A stretch of 64,000 bases of DNA, from positions 16,433 through 80,432 of the forward strand of contig CAIVGN010000142.1 in the NCBI GenBank assembly GCA_903905455.1. The letters are read 5' to 3'. How positions within the stretch are numbered: position 1 is the stretch's first letter; every line of letters begins with the position of its first letter. Shown piece by piece: positions 8,328-16,141 of the stretch. The notes below the pieces were generated by a model that was not told the DNA's origin, ran no database searches, and saw only the letters and a list, made by a program, of their open reading frames with translations. The position numbers were made by a program, and so were the translations under genes. This stretch comes from an uncultured Archangium sp. Lineage in GTDB: Bacteria > Myxococcota > Myxococcia > Myxococcales > Myxococcaceae.

Positions 8328-8671
8328 AGCTGCTGCGGCTCGCGGTCACCGCCAACCTGGAGGCCAACCTCGACGCCTTCGAAGCGGCCTCCGCCGGGGG
8401 AGATCAGACGGTCTTGTACCGCACCCTCGAGCGGCTCGAGGTGATGTGCCTGCTGCTGCGCCGGCAGCCCCACCTCGGGCGCCCGTATGTTTCGCCCAGC
8501 GCCGGCGACGAGGCCGCCCTCATCCTCGACATTCGCGAGCGGCTGGGCGGAGGCGAGGTGCGCGAGTTGGTGCTGGGCGAATACCTCGTGCTGTACCTCG
8601 CCGGGGCCAGGGCGCTGCACCTGTTGGCCATTCGCCACCACCGGCAGAACCGCTACGACTTCGGCGGCTGA
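8324..8671 (+). CDS. Type II toxin, RelE/ParE superfamily
   Basis: This 115-residue protein starts at GTG 8324, overlapping the antitoxin stop in the sequence GTGA, which makes translational coupling likely. A leading helical half is followed by the RelE/ParE end pattern: ILDIRERLGGGEVRELVLGE, YLVLYLAGARALHLLAI, then RHHRQNRYDF. The IR-x-LG, VRELVLG-Y and AIRHHRQ-x-YDF motifs are characteristic of the superfamily. RelE-like members cleave mRNA on the ribosome and ParE-like members inhibit gyrase. The sequence does not decide between these, although the RHHRQ-x-x-YDF ending is often annotated ParE. It forms a unit with the antitoxin upstream. The 151 bp after it contain no convincing gene. Confidence 0.85.
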   Translation: MKLLRLAVTANLEANLDAFEAASAGGDQTVLYRTLERLEVMCLLLRRQPHLGRPYVSPSAGDEAALILDIRERLGGGEVRELVLGEYLVLYLAGARALHLLAIRHHRQNRYDFGG

Positions 8672-8822
8672 GAAACGAATCGGAGCGTCCGCGCCCCATC
8701 GCCCGGCGTCGACCTTCTCGCGGGCCCCACCCCACCGTTTCCCCGCGAACGACCGTTGGCACGGCCGCTGCTCAACCGTCCTGCACGCCGGCACTGGGGT
8801 CGGCGCACAAGGGAGGCGGGCA

Positions 8823-9113
8823 GTGGAGAACAGCAACACCAACAACAAGAGGCTCCAGGTGTTCTCGATCAAGGAGATCACCGACGGGGAAGAGAAGAGG
8901 TCGATCTGGGTGAAGGCGGGCTCGGCGTGGCGCAACCGCGACGGGAGCTTCAACGTCTACCTCGACGTGCTCCCGCTCGACGGGAAGCTGCACGTGCGCG
9001 AGGCCCTCGACGAGAAGCGCGCGGCGAGCAACGGCAACACCAGCAGCACTTCGTCGGCGAATGGTTCGCAGACGCAGCCGGCCCTGACGGCCGATTCGAT
9101 GGGAGGACACTGA
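8823..9113 (+). CDS. Conserved small protein of unknown function
   Basis: This 96-residue protein starts at GTG 8823, with the ribosome-binding site GGGAGG at 8812-8817 settling the start. The body (about 9-62) alternates hydrophobic and charged residues: RLQVFSIKEITDGEEK, SIWVKAGSAWRNRDGSFNVY and DVLPLDGKLHVRE, suggesting a compact beta-fold. The last 30 residues are a Ser/Asn/Thr-rich disordered tail. Similar short proteins with a SIW-K-G-AW-NRDGS core are familiar from myxobacterial genomes, but no function is known to me. Its stop is one base before the ComEA-like gene, so the two are co-transcribed. Confidence 0.75.
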   Translation: MENSNTNNKRLQVFSIKEITDGEEKRSIWVKAGSAWRNRDGSFNVYLDVLPLDGKLHVREALDEKRAASNGNTSSTSSANGSQTQPALTADSMGGH

Positions 9114-9114
9114 A

Positions 9115-9516
9115 ATGAAGACGGGAACGAAGGTGATGGGGTGGGTGACGGTGGCGGTTCTCGCGATGACGACGGGCACGGCGCTGGCCGCGAAGTCGGT
9201 GACCAAGAAGGAGATCAGCGGGGTGGTGAACCTGAACACCGCCACCGCGCAGCAGCTCGACCTGCTGCCGGGCATCGGGGCGAAGGCCGCCAAGCGCATC
9301 GTCGAGCACCGCGCCAAGACGCCCTTCGCCAAGGTCGACGACCTGGCCAAGGTGAAGGGGTTCGGGGCCAAGAAGCTGGAGAAGTTGAAGCCCTTCCTGA
9401 CGACCAGCGGGCCGACCACGGTAGCGGTGAAGAAGGTGAAGACCGAGGCGAAGGAAGGCGCGTCCTCGAGCGCGGTGGCCCCGGCGGCCCAGGGTCGACG
9501 CGCGAGCAAACGCTGA
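9115..9516 (+). CDS. ComEA-like helix-hairpin-helix protein
   Basis: This 133-residue protein has an N-terminal signal peptide (hydrophobic WVTVAVLAMTTGTALA, cleavage near residue 24). Two tandem helix-hairpin-helix motifs span about 40-100: VNLNTATAQQLDLLPGIGAK, AAKRIVEHRAKTPFAKVDDL and KVKGFGAKKLEKLKPFL. The INTA-x-x-x-L-x-x-LPGIG-x-x-x-A signature is that of ComEA, the DNA-binding receptor for natural transformation. The tail is Lys/Ala/Ser-rich. It lacks the membrane-anchor length of Gram-positive ComEA and looks like the short periplasmic Gram-negative form. Non-sequence-specific DNA binding is expected. A role in DNA uptake is inference, because no other competence gene is in the window. 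A strong terminator follows 23 bp after the stop. Confidence 0.88.
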   Translation: MKTGTKVMGWVTVAVLAMTTGTALAAKSVTKKEISGVVNLNTATAQQLDLLPGIGAKAAKRIVEHRAKTPFAKVDDLAKVKGFGAKKLEKLKPFLTTSGPTTVAVKKVKTEAKEGASSSAVAPAAQGRRASKR

Positions 9517-9538
9517 GCACCTGCGTGGTGTGATGCCT

Positions 9539-9581
9539 GCGCCGGGCCGCCCTGTCGGTGGTGGCCCGGCGCGGGTGTTTT
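9539..9581 (+). terminator. Rho-independent terminator after the ComEA-like gene
   Basis: GCGCCGGGCC (9539-9548) pairs perfectly with GGCCCGGCGC (9563-9572), a 10-bp all-GC stem with a 14-nt loop, followed by GGGTGTTTT. This is the clearest intrinsic terminator in the window. It also argues against translating the next gene from the GTG at 9530, which would place the hairpin inside its coding region. Confidence 0.85.
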
Positions 9582-9604
9582 CGTGTCAGATTCTCGCGTT
9601 CACG

Positions 9605-10444
9605 GTGAGCGCGCTCTTCCGCACAATCGTCTTCGTGTTGGCCGCGGCCATGGTGCTCTTCACCGCCCTGCTGCTCTACGCCGACGGCCACGTGCCCGCG
9701 GGCGTGCCCACCGAGGCCATCGAGTATTCTCCCAGCCAACTGGTCGACGCGCTGCGGGCCGTGGACGCGCGCGGCCAGGTCGACCTGGCGGAGCTCAAGA
9801 AGCGCCACGCCTCGCTGGAGACCTTCGTGGCGTCCATGGCGGCGACCTCGCCTGACACCCGGCCCGCCGCCTTCCCCACCGTGGAGTCGCGGCTCGCCTA
9901 CTGGCTCAACGCGTACCACGCGCTGGTGTTGCTCGAGCTGCTCGACACCCGCTCCACGACGACCTCGGGCTGGCGCGCGGCCTTCGACACCGTGCCCATC
10001 GGCGGCCGGCGCTGGAGCCGCGCGGCCATCTACCGCCAGGTGCTCCGCCAGTCGGGCGATGCGCGGGTGTTCCTTTCGCTGTTCACCGGGGCGAAGGGCC
10101 GCGGGGTGCTCGACGGCGCGCCGTTCGACCCCGACTCGCTCAACCTCCAGCTCGACGACGCCATGCGCCGCTTCGTGCGCCGGGGCGATCACTTCGCGCT
10201 CTCGGGCAAGACGGTGAAGCTCTCGGAGCTGTTCCGCGCGCACCGGGACGACCTGCTCATGGCCCTGCCCGAGGAGCGGAAGAACGTGCTGCAGATCGTC
10301 TGGGCCTACCTGCCCGAGAGCTGCGAGGGCGAGAAGGCCGGCTGCGACACCCGCGGCGACCTCGACCGGGCCTGCGGCAAGCGCTTCGAGGACTGCACCC
10401 TCGAGTACCTGCCCATCGACGAGACCCTCGCCATCAAGAACTGA
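9605..10444 (+). CDS. DUF547 domain protein, exported
   Basis: This 279-residue protein is translated most sensibly from GTG 9605, after the upstream terminator. The new N-terminus is then a clean signal peptide or anchor with hydrophobic core VFVLAAAMVLFTALLLY. The DUF547 core begins with SRLAYWLNAYHALVLLELL (the family W-x-N-x-YN-A pattern) and continues with conserved RAAIYRQVLR and DPDSLNLQLDDAMRRF segments. Six cysteines near the C-terminus suggest disulfides in the periplasm (CEGEKAGCDTRG, then CGKRFEDC). DUF547 proteins are widespread and of unknown biochemistry. The next gene, a lipoprotein, begins 28 nt downstream and may be co-transcribed. Confidence 0.85.
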   Translation: MSALFRTIVFVLAAAMVLFTALLLYADGHVPAGVPTEAIEYSPSQLVDALRAVDARGQVDLAELKKRHASLETFVASMAATSPDTRPAAFPTVESRLAYWLNAYHALVLLELLDTRSTTTSGWRAAFDTVPIGGRRWSRAAIYRQVLRQSGDARVFLSLFTGAKGRGVLDGAPFDPDSLNLQLDDAMRRFVRRGDHFALSGKTVKLSELFRAHRDDLLMALPEERKNVLQIVWAYLPESCEGEKAGCDTRGDLDRACGKRFEDCTLEYLPIDETLAIKN

Positions 10445-10471
10445 GGCGAAACAAACGTCAGCGGCGCCCGT

Positions 10472-11863
10472 ATGGCCGTCATGAATCGAATTTATCTGCT
10501 GGTTCTCGCTGTGTTTTCGGTCGCTTGCGGGCCCAAGGGGCCGCTCCCGGCCAAGCCGGCGGAGAACGTCGGCCGCTGCGTCTACACCAACGGCTTCAGC
10601 AAGAAGGGCGAGTGCCGGGAGTACCGCGGCTCGAAGTGGACCGAAGCGACGGCCACGGCGGACTGCAAGGACCAGAACAAGACCATCGAGCTGGGCGGCA
10701 CCTGCGCCGAGTTCAAGGAGACCCTCGGCGAGTGCGTGCTCGGGGCGGCCGACAAGTACACGTGGATCACCATGATCGGCACCGACGCCACGACCTGCGC
10801 GTCGACCAAGCGCGGCTGTGAGTTCTTCGGCGGCGGCGTCTTCGGCCCCTCGGCCGTGTGCGGCGCGCTCGACCCCGACACCAGCACCGGCACGGGCCTG
10901 CCGACGTTCCAGTGGCCCGAGTTGGCCTGCAAGGACCCGCTGCCCGGCGAGCCCGCGGGCAAGGGCCCCAACGGCCAGGTCTGCACCTGGGAGATGATCA
11001 GCGCGGCGACCGAAGAGGGCCGCCACTTCGAGGACTACGCGAGCTGTGATCGCGTGCGCACCCAGCGCCCGTACTACGCGGCGCCCACGGAACTGGACGC
11101 GACGGTGGACGACCCGCGCATGGCGGACCCCGCCTACGCGGCCGAGGTGAACTGGATCAAGACGCAGATCAACGCCACGGCCTGCGTGTGCTGCCACTCG
11201 ACGAAGGCGCCCGAGGGCAGCTCGAACTGGTACGTCGACCAGCCCGGCAACTTCCTCAACGGCTTCTTCAAGCGCGGCCTGGCGATGGGCGCGGGCTGGA
11301 TCGACACCGGCGGCTTCGGCACCTTCCCCGTCGAGCAGAACAACGGCTTCCACCGCGCGACGCCCCAGACCCCGACCGAGACCATCTTCGTCACCACCGA
11401 CCAGGCGCGCGTCAAGCGCATCTTCGAGGCCGAGCTGGTGCACCGCGGCATCACCCGCGACCAGTTCCCCGCGCAGAGCTACGGCGCCGGCCCGCTCGAC
11501 GATCAGCGGCTCTACCAGGCCAGCGACTGCGACAACGGTGAGGGCGTCGCGGCCGACGGAACGGTCAACTGGCGCCTGGGTGCGGCGCGCTACCTGTACG
11601 TGATGGAGGCCACCAGCTCGCCCCCGGGCGTCCCCCCCAACCTCGACATGCCCGAGGGCGTGCTGTGGCGCTTCGACGTCCCGTGGACGGGCGCCGCGGT
11701 GCCCAGCGGCTCGGTGACCTACGGCGTCTCGCCCGAGGGCACCACGCAGAAGGCCCCGCTGATGGGCACGGCGCCGGCGCTGGTGAGCGGCAAGAAGTAC
11801 TACCTCTACGTGCTCGCCGACATCGCCCAGCCCAACACGCGCTGCTTCTTCACCGCGCCGTAA
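10472..11863 (+). CDS. Secreted lipoprotein with a single CXXCH motif
   Basis: This protein of up to 463 residues has a lipoprotein signal ending SVACG (lipidated Cys near residue 19). The start could be ATG 10472 or ATG 10481. It is rich in cysteine. The sequence CVCCH at residues 238-242 fits the CXXCH c-type heme-attachment motif, followed by a segment rich in Trp, Gly and Phe. A beta-rich C-terminal domain (about 365-463) may be immunoglobulin-like: RFDVPWTGAAVPSGSVTYGV, then YLYVLADIAQPN. I do not recognise a named family. A monoheme or metal-binding surface protein is possible, but the extra cysteine inside the motif could mean disulfides only. It is convergent with the next minus-strand gene, with 9 bp between the stops. 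Confidence 0.8.
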   Translation: MAVMNRIYLLVLAVFSVACGPKGPLPAKPAENVGRCVYTNGFSKKGECREYRGSKWTEATATADCKDQNKTIELGGTCAEFKETLGECVLGAADKYTWITMIGTDATTCASTKRGCEFFGGGVFGPSAVCGALDPDTSTGTGLPTFQWPELACKDPLPGEPAGKGPNGQVCTWEMISAATEEGRHFEDYASCDRVRTQRPYYAAPTELDATVDDPRMADPAYAAEVNWIKTQINATACVCCHSTKAPEGSSNWYVDQPGNFLNGFFKRGLAMGAGWIDTGGFGTFPVEQNNGFHRATPQTPTETIFVTTDQARVKRIFEAELVHRGITRDQFPAQSYGAGPLDDQRLYQASDCDNGEGVAADGTVNWRLGAARYLYVMEATSSPPGVPPNLDMPEGVLWRFDVPWTGAAVPSGSVTYGVSPEGTTQKAPLMGTAPALVSGKKYYLYVLADIAQPNTRCFFTAP

Positions 11864-11872
11864 GTAAGAAGG

Positions 11873-12841
11873 TCAGAGGTTGAGCGAGAGGCCGGCGTTC
11901 ATCCCGCCGATGATCTCTTCGCCGAACGACTGCACCCGGCCCCCCACGCGAAAGTGGAGGGGCTCGACGAGGGGCACGATGAGCGCGGCCTCGAGGCCGA
12001 CGTCGAGGGTGCCCAGGCCGAACATGAAGGTGGGCCGCAGCTCGAGGCTCAACTGGCGCAGCCCGTCGCGCGTGAAGACGTAGCGATGCGGCACGCCGAG
12101 CTCGAACCCCTGCCGCAGCGAGCCGCCCAGCGACATGGTGCGAAAGCCGAAGGCGATGTTGGGCTCGATGTGTTTCTTCGGCGCAATGCGCAGCAGCACG
12201 TGGCCCGCCCAGGAGTTGATGGCACCGGCCGAGAGGTCGAACTGGAAGTCGCTCCCGAAGTACGCGTAGCCGAAGGTGAAGCGGCCTGAGCCTCCCCCGG
12301 TCGCCCCGTTGCGCGGGCCGAAGTCGACCCCGCCCACCGCGTCGAAGCCGAAGCTGGGGCAGTGGAAGCGCTGCGCCACCACCGCCGGGGCGTCGTCGTC
12401 GATGACGTAGACGACGATGGGCAACGCCGCGACCAGCACCACCGCGAGCACCAGGATGGCCTTGCCGCTGATCTCGTTGCCTCCGCCCCCCGAGGCGTTC
12501 CCTCCCGTGGCGCTCCCGGCCGTGGGCGCGGAGGGCCCGCTGGCCGGCTGCGCCTCGTGGAAGCTCGAGAGCGGCGCAGTGCTGCTGGCGGACACGAAGT
12601 AGTAGTGGCCGGTGGGCATGGGGATCCACACCTGCCCGGGCACCGCGAAGCAGCGCTGCACGTAGGTCGGGTCGACGGCCGGGGGCGGCGTAACCTCGGG
12701 CTGCAGCGGCGGGTTGGCCGGGGTGACCACCTGCGGAGGCGACTGCTCCTCGGGCGTGGTGACGATGGGCGGCGCCGTGGGCTCGACCTGTGCTGCCGCG
12801 AAAGACGAGACGACGACCAGGCTCAGGGCAATGGCACGCAC
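11873..12841 (-). CDS. Exported protein: Pro-rich linker, membrane helix, beta-barrel-like C-terminus
   Basis: This 322-residue protein is read from GTG 12841, which gives a clean signal peptide (AIALSLVVVSSFAAAQVEP). A Pro/Thr/Val-rich spacer follows, then a small domain with YVQRCFAVPGQVWIPMPTGH and a Gly/Ser-rich stretch. A membrane helix at about 140-160 (AILVLAVVLVAALPIVVYVI) precedes a C-terminal 170 residues of alternating strands (FTFGYAYFGSDFQFDLSAGA, HVLLRIAPKKHIEPNIAFGF) ending in aromatic/hydrophobic strands typical of outer-membrane barrels. No named family is recognised. A longer in-frame start at 13102 would run through the GAAT array and antisense to the Fic gene, and I reject it. 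The promoter must lie in the 91-bp divergent gap that holds the array, so repeat changes could affect this gene too. Confidence 0.75.
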   Translation of the reverse strand: MRAIALSLVVVSSFAAAQVEPTAPPIVTTPEEQSPPQVVTPANPPLQPEVTPPPAVDPTYVQRCFAVPGQVWIPMPTGHYYFVSASSTAPLSSFHEAQPASGPSAPTAGSATGGNASGGGGNEISGKAILVLAVVLVAALPIVVYVIDDDAPAVVAQRFHCPSFGFDAVGGVDFGPRNGATGGGSGRFTFGYAYFGSDFQFDLSAGAINSWAGHVLLRIAPKKHIEPNIAFGFRTMSLGGSLRQGFELGVPHRYVFTRDGLRQLSLELRPTFMFGLGTLDVGLEAALIVPLVEPLHFRVGGRVQSFGEEIIGGMNAGLSLNL

Positions 12842-12906
12842 GGCTGGAGATTGAAGGCACGTCGGGGGCGCGGGCAAGCAGCCGGACGTGTGCCCACTTG
12901 CCAGAC

Positions 12907-12935
12907 GAATGAATGAATGAATGAATGAATGAATG
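12907..12935. repeat. Tetranucleotide simple-sequence repeat (GAAT)7 ending in the Fic start codon
   Basis: Seven exact GAAT units run from 12907 to 12934, and a following G completes the ATG (12933-12935) that starts the Fic gene. Every unit supplies an ATG. Those early in the array open four-codon mini-ORFs (ATG AAT GAA TGA). One of these starts at 12921 and ends at 12932, immediately before the real start. Such arrays change length by polymerase slippage and are the classic basis of phase-variable genes. Confidence 0.9.
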
Positions 12936-14300
12936 GATTCGCTGGCGGCCAGGCTCCTCAAAGCCATTGAAACCACTGATGTATCGGTCACCCGGAGCGA
13001 CCTTGAACGCCTCCTCGGAGACGATTCAATCAGTGCCCAGCAAGTCGTACGGGCACTGAAGGCTCTCGAGCAAGCCGGGAAGATCCGCATCGAGGGGAAC
13101 ACCCGCGCACGGCGCTACTCGCTGAAGCCAGAGGCGCCACGTCCAGCGACGTCGACGATCGCGCTGTCGCCAGAGGCGCAGGAGGCCATCGAGCTCGTCA
13201 GCCGACCGGTGCATGGGCGCAGCCCGACGACCTATCGCCGCGCGTTCCTCGATGCCTACGTGCCGCAGCAGACGAGCTACCTGTCACCGCAGCTGTGCAC
13301 GCGGCTCAGAGGCCTCGGCCAGACCCCGGACGCGAACCAACCAGCCGGGACGTACGCGCGGCACGTCCTCGAGCGCTTCCTCCTCGACCTGTCCTGGAAC
13401 TCGGCGCGCCTCGAGGGCAACACCTACTCCTTGCTCGATACCGAGCGGTTGCTGACGGCGGGGGCGTCTGCAGAGGGGAAGAGCGCCGTCGAGACGCAGA
13501 TGCTGCTCAACCACAAGGCAGCCATCGAGTTCCTGGTGGCCGAGCCCATGACCGCGGAACTCGACGAGCGAACCATCAAGACGCTGCACGCGCTGCTCCT
13601 CGAGAACCTGTTGGGAAACCGGCTCGAGGAAGGACGGCTCAGGGCGACCCCGGTACAGATCAGCGGCAGCGTCTATCTCCCGCTGGCCAACCCGCAGCTC
13701 CTCGACGAGTGCTTTCGGCAGGTGCTGCTGACGGCGCGCCGCATCGAGGACGCGTTCGAGTGCGCGTTCTACCTGCTGGTGCACCTGCCCTACCTGCAGC
13801 CGTTCATCGACGGCAACAAGCGCACCGCGCGCCTGGCCGCCAACCTCCCCTTCGTGGTCCACAACCTCGTGCCGCTCTCTTTCGTCGACGTGCCCGTCGA
13901 GTTGTTCCAGCGCGCCTATCTCGCGCTGTACGAGCTGAACCGGGTCGAGCCACTGCGTGACGTGTTCGCCTGGGCCTACGAGCGCTCGGCGGCGAGGCTG
14001 GGCCAGGTGCGCGCGTCCCTGGGGGAACCAGACCCGTTTCGGCTGGAACACCGCCAGGCGCTTCGACGCGTCGTCGCGGAGCTGGTGAGGGCGCGGCTGC
14101 CCCCCGCCCAGTGGCGGGCGTTCCTCGAGCGATTCAGTGACGAGCACCTTCCACCGGCGGTGCGAAGCCACTTCGTGGCGATGGCCGAGCTCGAGGTCGA
14201 GGCTCTCAGCCAGAGCACCTTTGCGCGCTATGCGCTCCGCCCCTCGGAGTTCGAGGCGTGGCGGGCGCTGGCTACTGGTACCCGCGCGCCTGCAACTTGA
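12933..14300 (+). CDS. Fic-domain protein with winged-helix-like N-terminus, catalytic His replaced
   Basis: This 455-residue protein has an N-terminal winged-helix-like region (about 1-65: SAQQVVRALKALEQAGKIRI) and a central Fic core. The inhibitory-helix motif S/T-x-x-x-E-G/N is present as SARLEGN (157-163), so self-inhibition from the N-terminal side (class II) is expected. The active-site loop reads YLQPFIDGNKRTAR (287-300). It keeps F, DGN and both arginines, but the catalytic His of HxFx(D/E)GN is Gln289. Canonical Fic enzymes transfer AMP or other nucleotides or phosphates to protein hydroxyls. Loss of the base suggests an altered or regulatory activity, although Q-type Fic proteins form a recognisable group in databases as far as I recall. 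No antitoxin gene is adjacent. The start lies inside a slippage-prone repeat. Its 3' end overlaps the convergent ABC gene by 29 bp. Confidence 0.85.
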   Translation: MDSLAARLLKAIETTDVSVTRSDLERLLGDDSISAQQVVRALKALEQAGKIRIEGNTRARRYSLKPEAPRPATSTIALSPEAQEAIELVSRPVHGRSPTTYRRAFLDAYVPQQTSYLSPQLCTRLRGLGQTPDANQPAGTYARHVLERFLLDLSWNSARLEGNTYSLLDTERLLTAGASAEGKSAVETQMLLNHKAAIEFLVAEPMTAELDERTIKTLHALLLENLLGNRLEEGRLRATPVQISGSVYLPLANPQLLDECFRQVLLTARRIEDAFECAFYLLVHLPYLQPFIDGNKRTARLAANLPFVVHNLVPLSFVDVPVELFQRAYLALYELNRVEPLRDVFAWAYERSAARLGQVRASLGEPDPFRLEHRQALRRVVAELVRARLPPAQWRAFLERFSDEHLPPAVRSHFVAMAELEVEALSQSTFARYALRPSEFEAWRALATGTRAPAT

Positions 14301-16104
14301 AGAGGTGGGCGTACTGGCGATCGGCGGCGAGCAGCGCGTCGTGGCTCCCCAGCTCCAGCAACTGGCCATGCTCGAGCACCGCGATGCGGTCGGCGATGCG
14401 CACGGTGGAGAAGCGGTGCGAGATGATGATCGCGCTGCGGCCCTCGGTGAACTTGCGGAAGCGCTCGAAGAGCTCGAACTCGGCCTGGGCGTCGATGGCC
14501 GCGGTGGGCTCGTCGAGGATCAACAGGTCGGCACCCTCCCCCCCGGCGCTGCGCAGCCGCATGAAGCTGCGCGCGATGGCCAGCTTCTGCCACTGGCCGC
14601 CCGAGAGCTCCTGCGCGTCCTCGAACCACGTGCCGAGCATCGTCTCGCGCTTCTTCGGCAAGGCGGCGATGACCTCGTCGGCGCCCCCGTCGACGGCGGC
14701 CTGGTCGATGACCTCGGTGGCCCCCAGCCGCGACACGTCACCCAGGGCGATGTTCTCGCCGGCGGTCAGCTGGTAGCGCACGAAGTCCTGGAACACCGCG
14801 CCCAGGCGCGCGCGCAGGGCCTCCACGTCGAGCTCGCGCACGTCGATGCCCCCGAAGCGGATGGTGCCCTCGGTCGGCTCGTAGAGGCGCAAGAGCAGCT
14901 TGATGAGCGTCGACTTGCCAGCCCCGTTCTCACCGACCAGCGCGAGCTTCTCGCCGGGCGCGATGGTGAGCGACAGGTGGCGGATGGCCCAGGTGTCGCG
15001 GCCCGGGTAGCGGAAGGACACGTCCTGCAGCTCGATGCCGAAGCGGCCCGGCGGCAACACCCGCGCAGGCAGCAGGCGCGGCGCCGGCGCGGTGGTGGGG
15101 ATGGCGAAGAACGCGCCCAGGTTCGAGACGTAGAGCGCGTCTTCGTACATGCCGGCCACCGACGAGAGCACGTCCTCGAGCGCGCCCTGCCCCTGCCGGA
15201 AGGCGGAGATGGACAGCGTGAGATCGCCCACGCTGATCATCCCCATGGCGGCGCGGTACCCGACGGCCGCGTAGCAGACGTAGAACGAGAGCGACGAGAG
15301 CCCGGCGAAGAGCGTGCCGAGGAAGAACTGCCGGCGCGCCAGCGACTGGTCTTCCGAAAGGAAGCGCTCGTACAGCGCCCGGTGCCGGTCGAGCAGCAGC
15401 GGCGCCAGGCCGTAGAGCTTCACTTCCTTCACGTGCGTGTCCCGGGTCAGCGCCCACTCGAGGTAGGTGAGCCGGCGGCTGTCCTGGGTGCGGCCGGTGG
15501 AGAGCGCGAAGGCCTCGCCGGAGATCTTCGTCTCGAAAAAGAACTCGGGAATGGAGGAGAGCGCGAGGGGGATGACGGACCACCACGCGATGTTCCACAG
15601 CAGCGCGCTCAAGGTCAGCAGCGTGATGATGCTGCGCACCAGCATCAAGGTGGCCAGGGCCAAGGACAGGGGCCGCGTGGCGGCGTCGCGCTGCGCGTTC
15701 TGCAGCAGGTCGTAGGTCTTCGGGTCTTCGAACTGGGTGAGCTCGAGCAACTGCGCCTTGTCGAGCAGGCGGCGGTTGAGGAGGTTGCCCAGGGTGGCCC
15801 GCAGCAGGTTGCGCAGGTAGGTCTGCGCGCGCCGGCCGCCGAGCAGCACCAGGGCCAGGGCGAACTCGAGGGCGATGGCCCCCAGCGCGAGCCGGCGATC
15901 GTCCTCGCTGCCGGTGCTCGAGGCCTTCACCACCCCGTCGATGATGCTGCGCCCGACCCAGGCCATGCCCGCGGGGAGCAGGGCCATGACCAGGGTGACG
16001 AAGCACAGCGCGAGCGTGCCGCCGCGGTGCGCTTCCCACACCCAACGCAACGACAGGGGCAACTGCGCGAGCAACTGGCGACTGGAGGACCGGGGTGCTG
16101 CCAT
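14272..16104 (-). CDS. ABC exporter, fused membrane and ATPase domains
   Basis: This 610-residue half-transporter probably works as a homodimer in the inner membrane. About six membrane helices span 30-330. The nucleotide-binding domain spans about 360-605: Walker A GENGAGKST (about 388), signature LSGGQWQKLAIAR (about 502), Walker B LLILDEPTAAIDAQ and switch His in IIISHRFSTVRIADR. The coupling region has the D-loop and H-loop expected of an active ATPase. The type resembles multidrug, lipid or peptide exporters. No protease domain or neighbouring peptide gene indicates a substrate. It ends 37 bp downstream of the next minus-strand gene's stop and may be transcribed with it. Confidence 0.92.
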   Translation of the reverse strand: MAAPRSSSRQLLAQLPLSLRWVWEAHRGGTLALCFVTLVMALLPAGMAWVGRSIIDGVVKASSTGSEDDRRLALGAIALEFALALVLLGGRRAQTYLRNLLRATLGNLLNRRLLDKAQLLELTQFEDPKTYDLLQNAQRDAATRPLSLALATLMLVRSIITLLTLSALLWNIAWWSVIPLALSSIPEFFFETKISGEAFALSTGRTQDSRRLTYLEWALTRDTHVKEVKLYGLAPLLLDRHRALYERFLSEDQSLARRQFFLGTLFAGLSSLSFYVCYAAVGYRAAMGMISVGDLTLSISAFRQGQGALEDVLSSVAGMYEDALYVSNLGAFFAIPTTAPAPRLLPARVLPPGRFGIELQDVSFRYPGRDTWAIRHLSLTIAPGEKLALVGENGAGKSTLIKLLLRLYEPTEGTIRFGGIDVRELDVEALRARLGAVFQDFVRYQLTAGENIALGDVSRLGATEVIDQAAVDGGADEVIAALPKKRETMLGTWFEDAQELSGGQWQKLAIARSFMRLRSAGGEGADLLILDEPTAAIDAQAEFELFERFRKFTEGRSAIIISHRFSTVRIADRIAVLEHGQLLELGSHDALLAADRQYAHLFKLQARGYQ

Positions 16105-16141
16105 GCCCCTTCTTGGCGGGGACGGCGCCGGGGCGCCAGCG

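Noticed and set aside
9530..9604. Longer start (GTG 9530) for the DUF547 protein
   Set aside because: It would place the 10-bp terminator hairpin inside the coding sequence; GTG 9605 gives a clean signal peptide.
12842..13102. Upstream extension of the minus-strand protein at 11873 through the GAAT array
   Set aside because: It runs antisense to the Fic gene and reads the repeat as HSFI-type low-complexity text; GTG 12841 is followed directly by a signal peptide.
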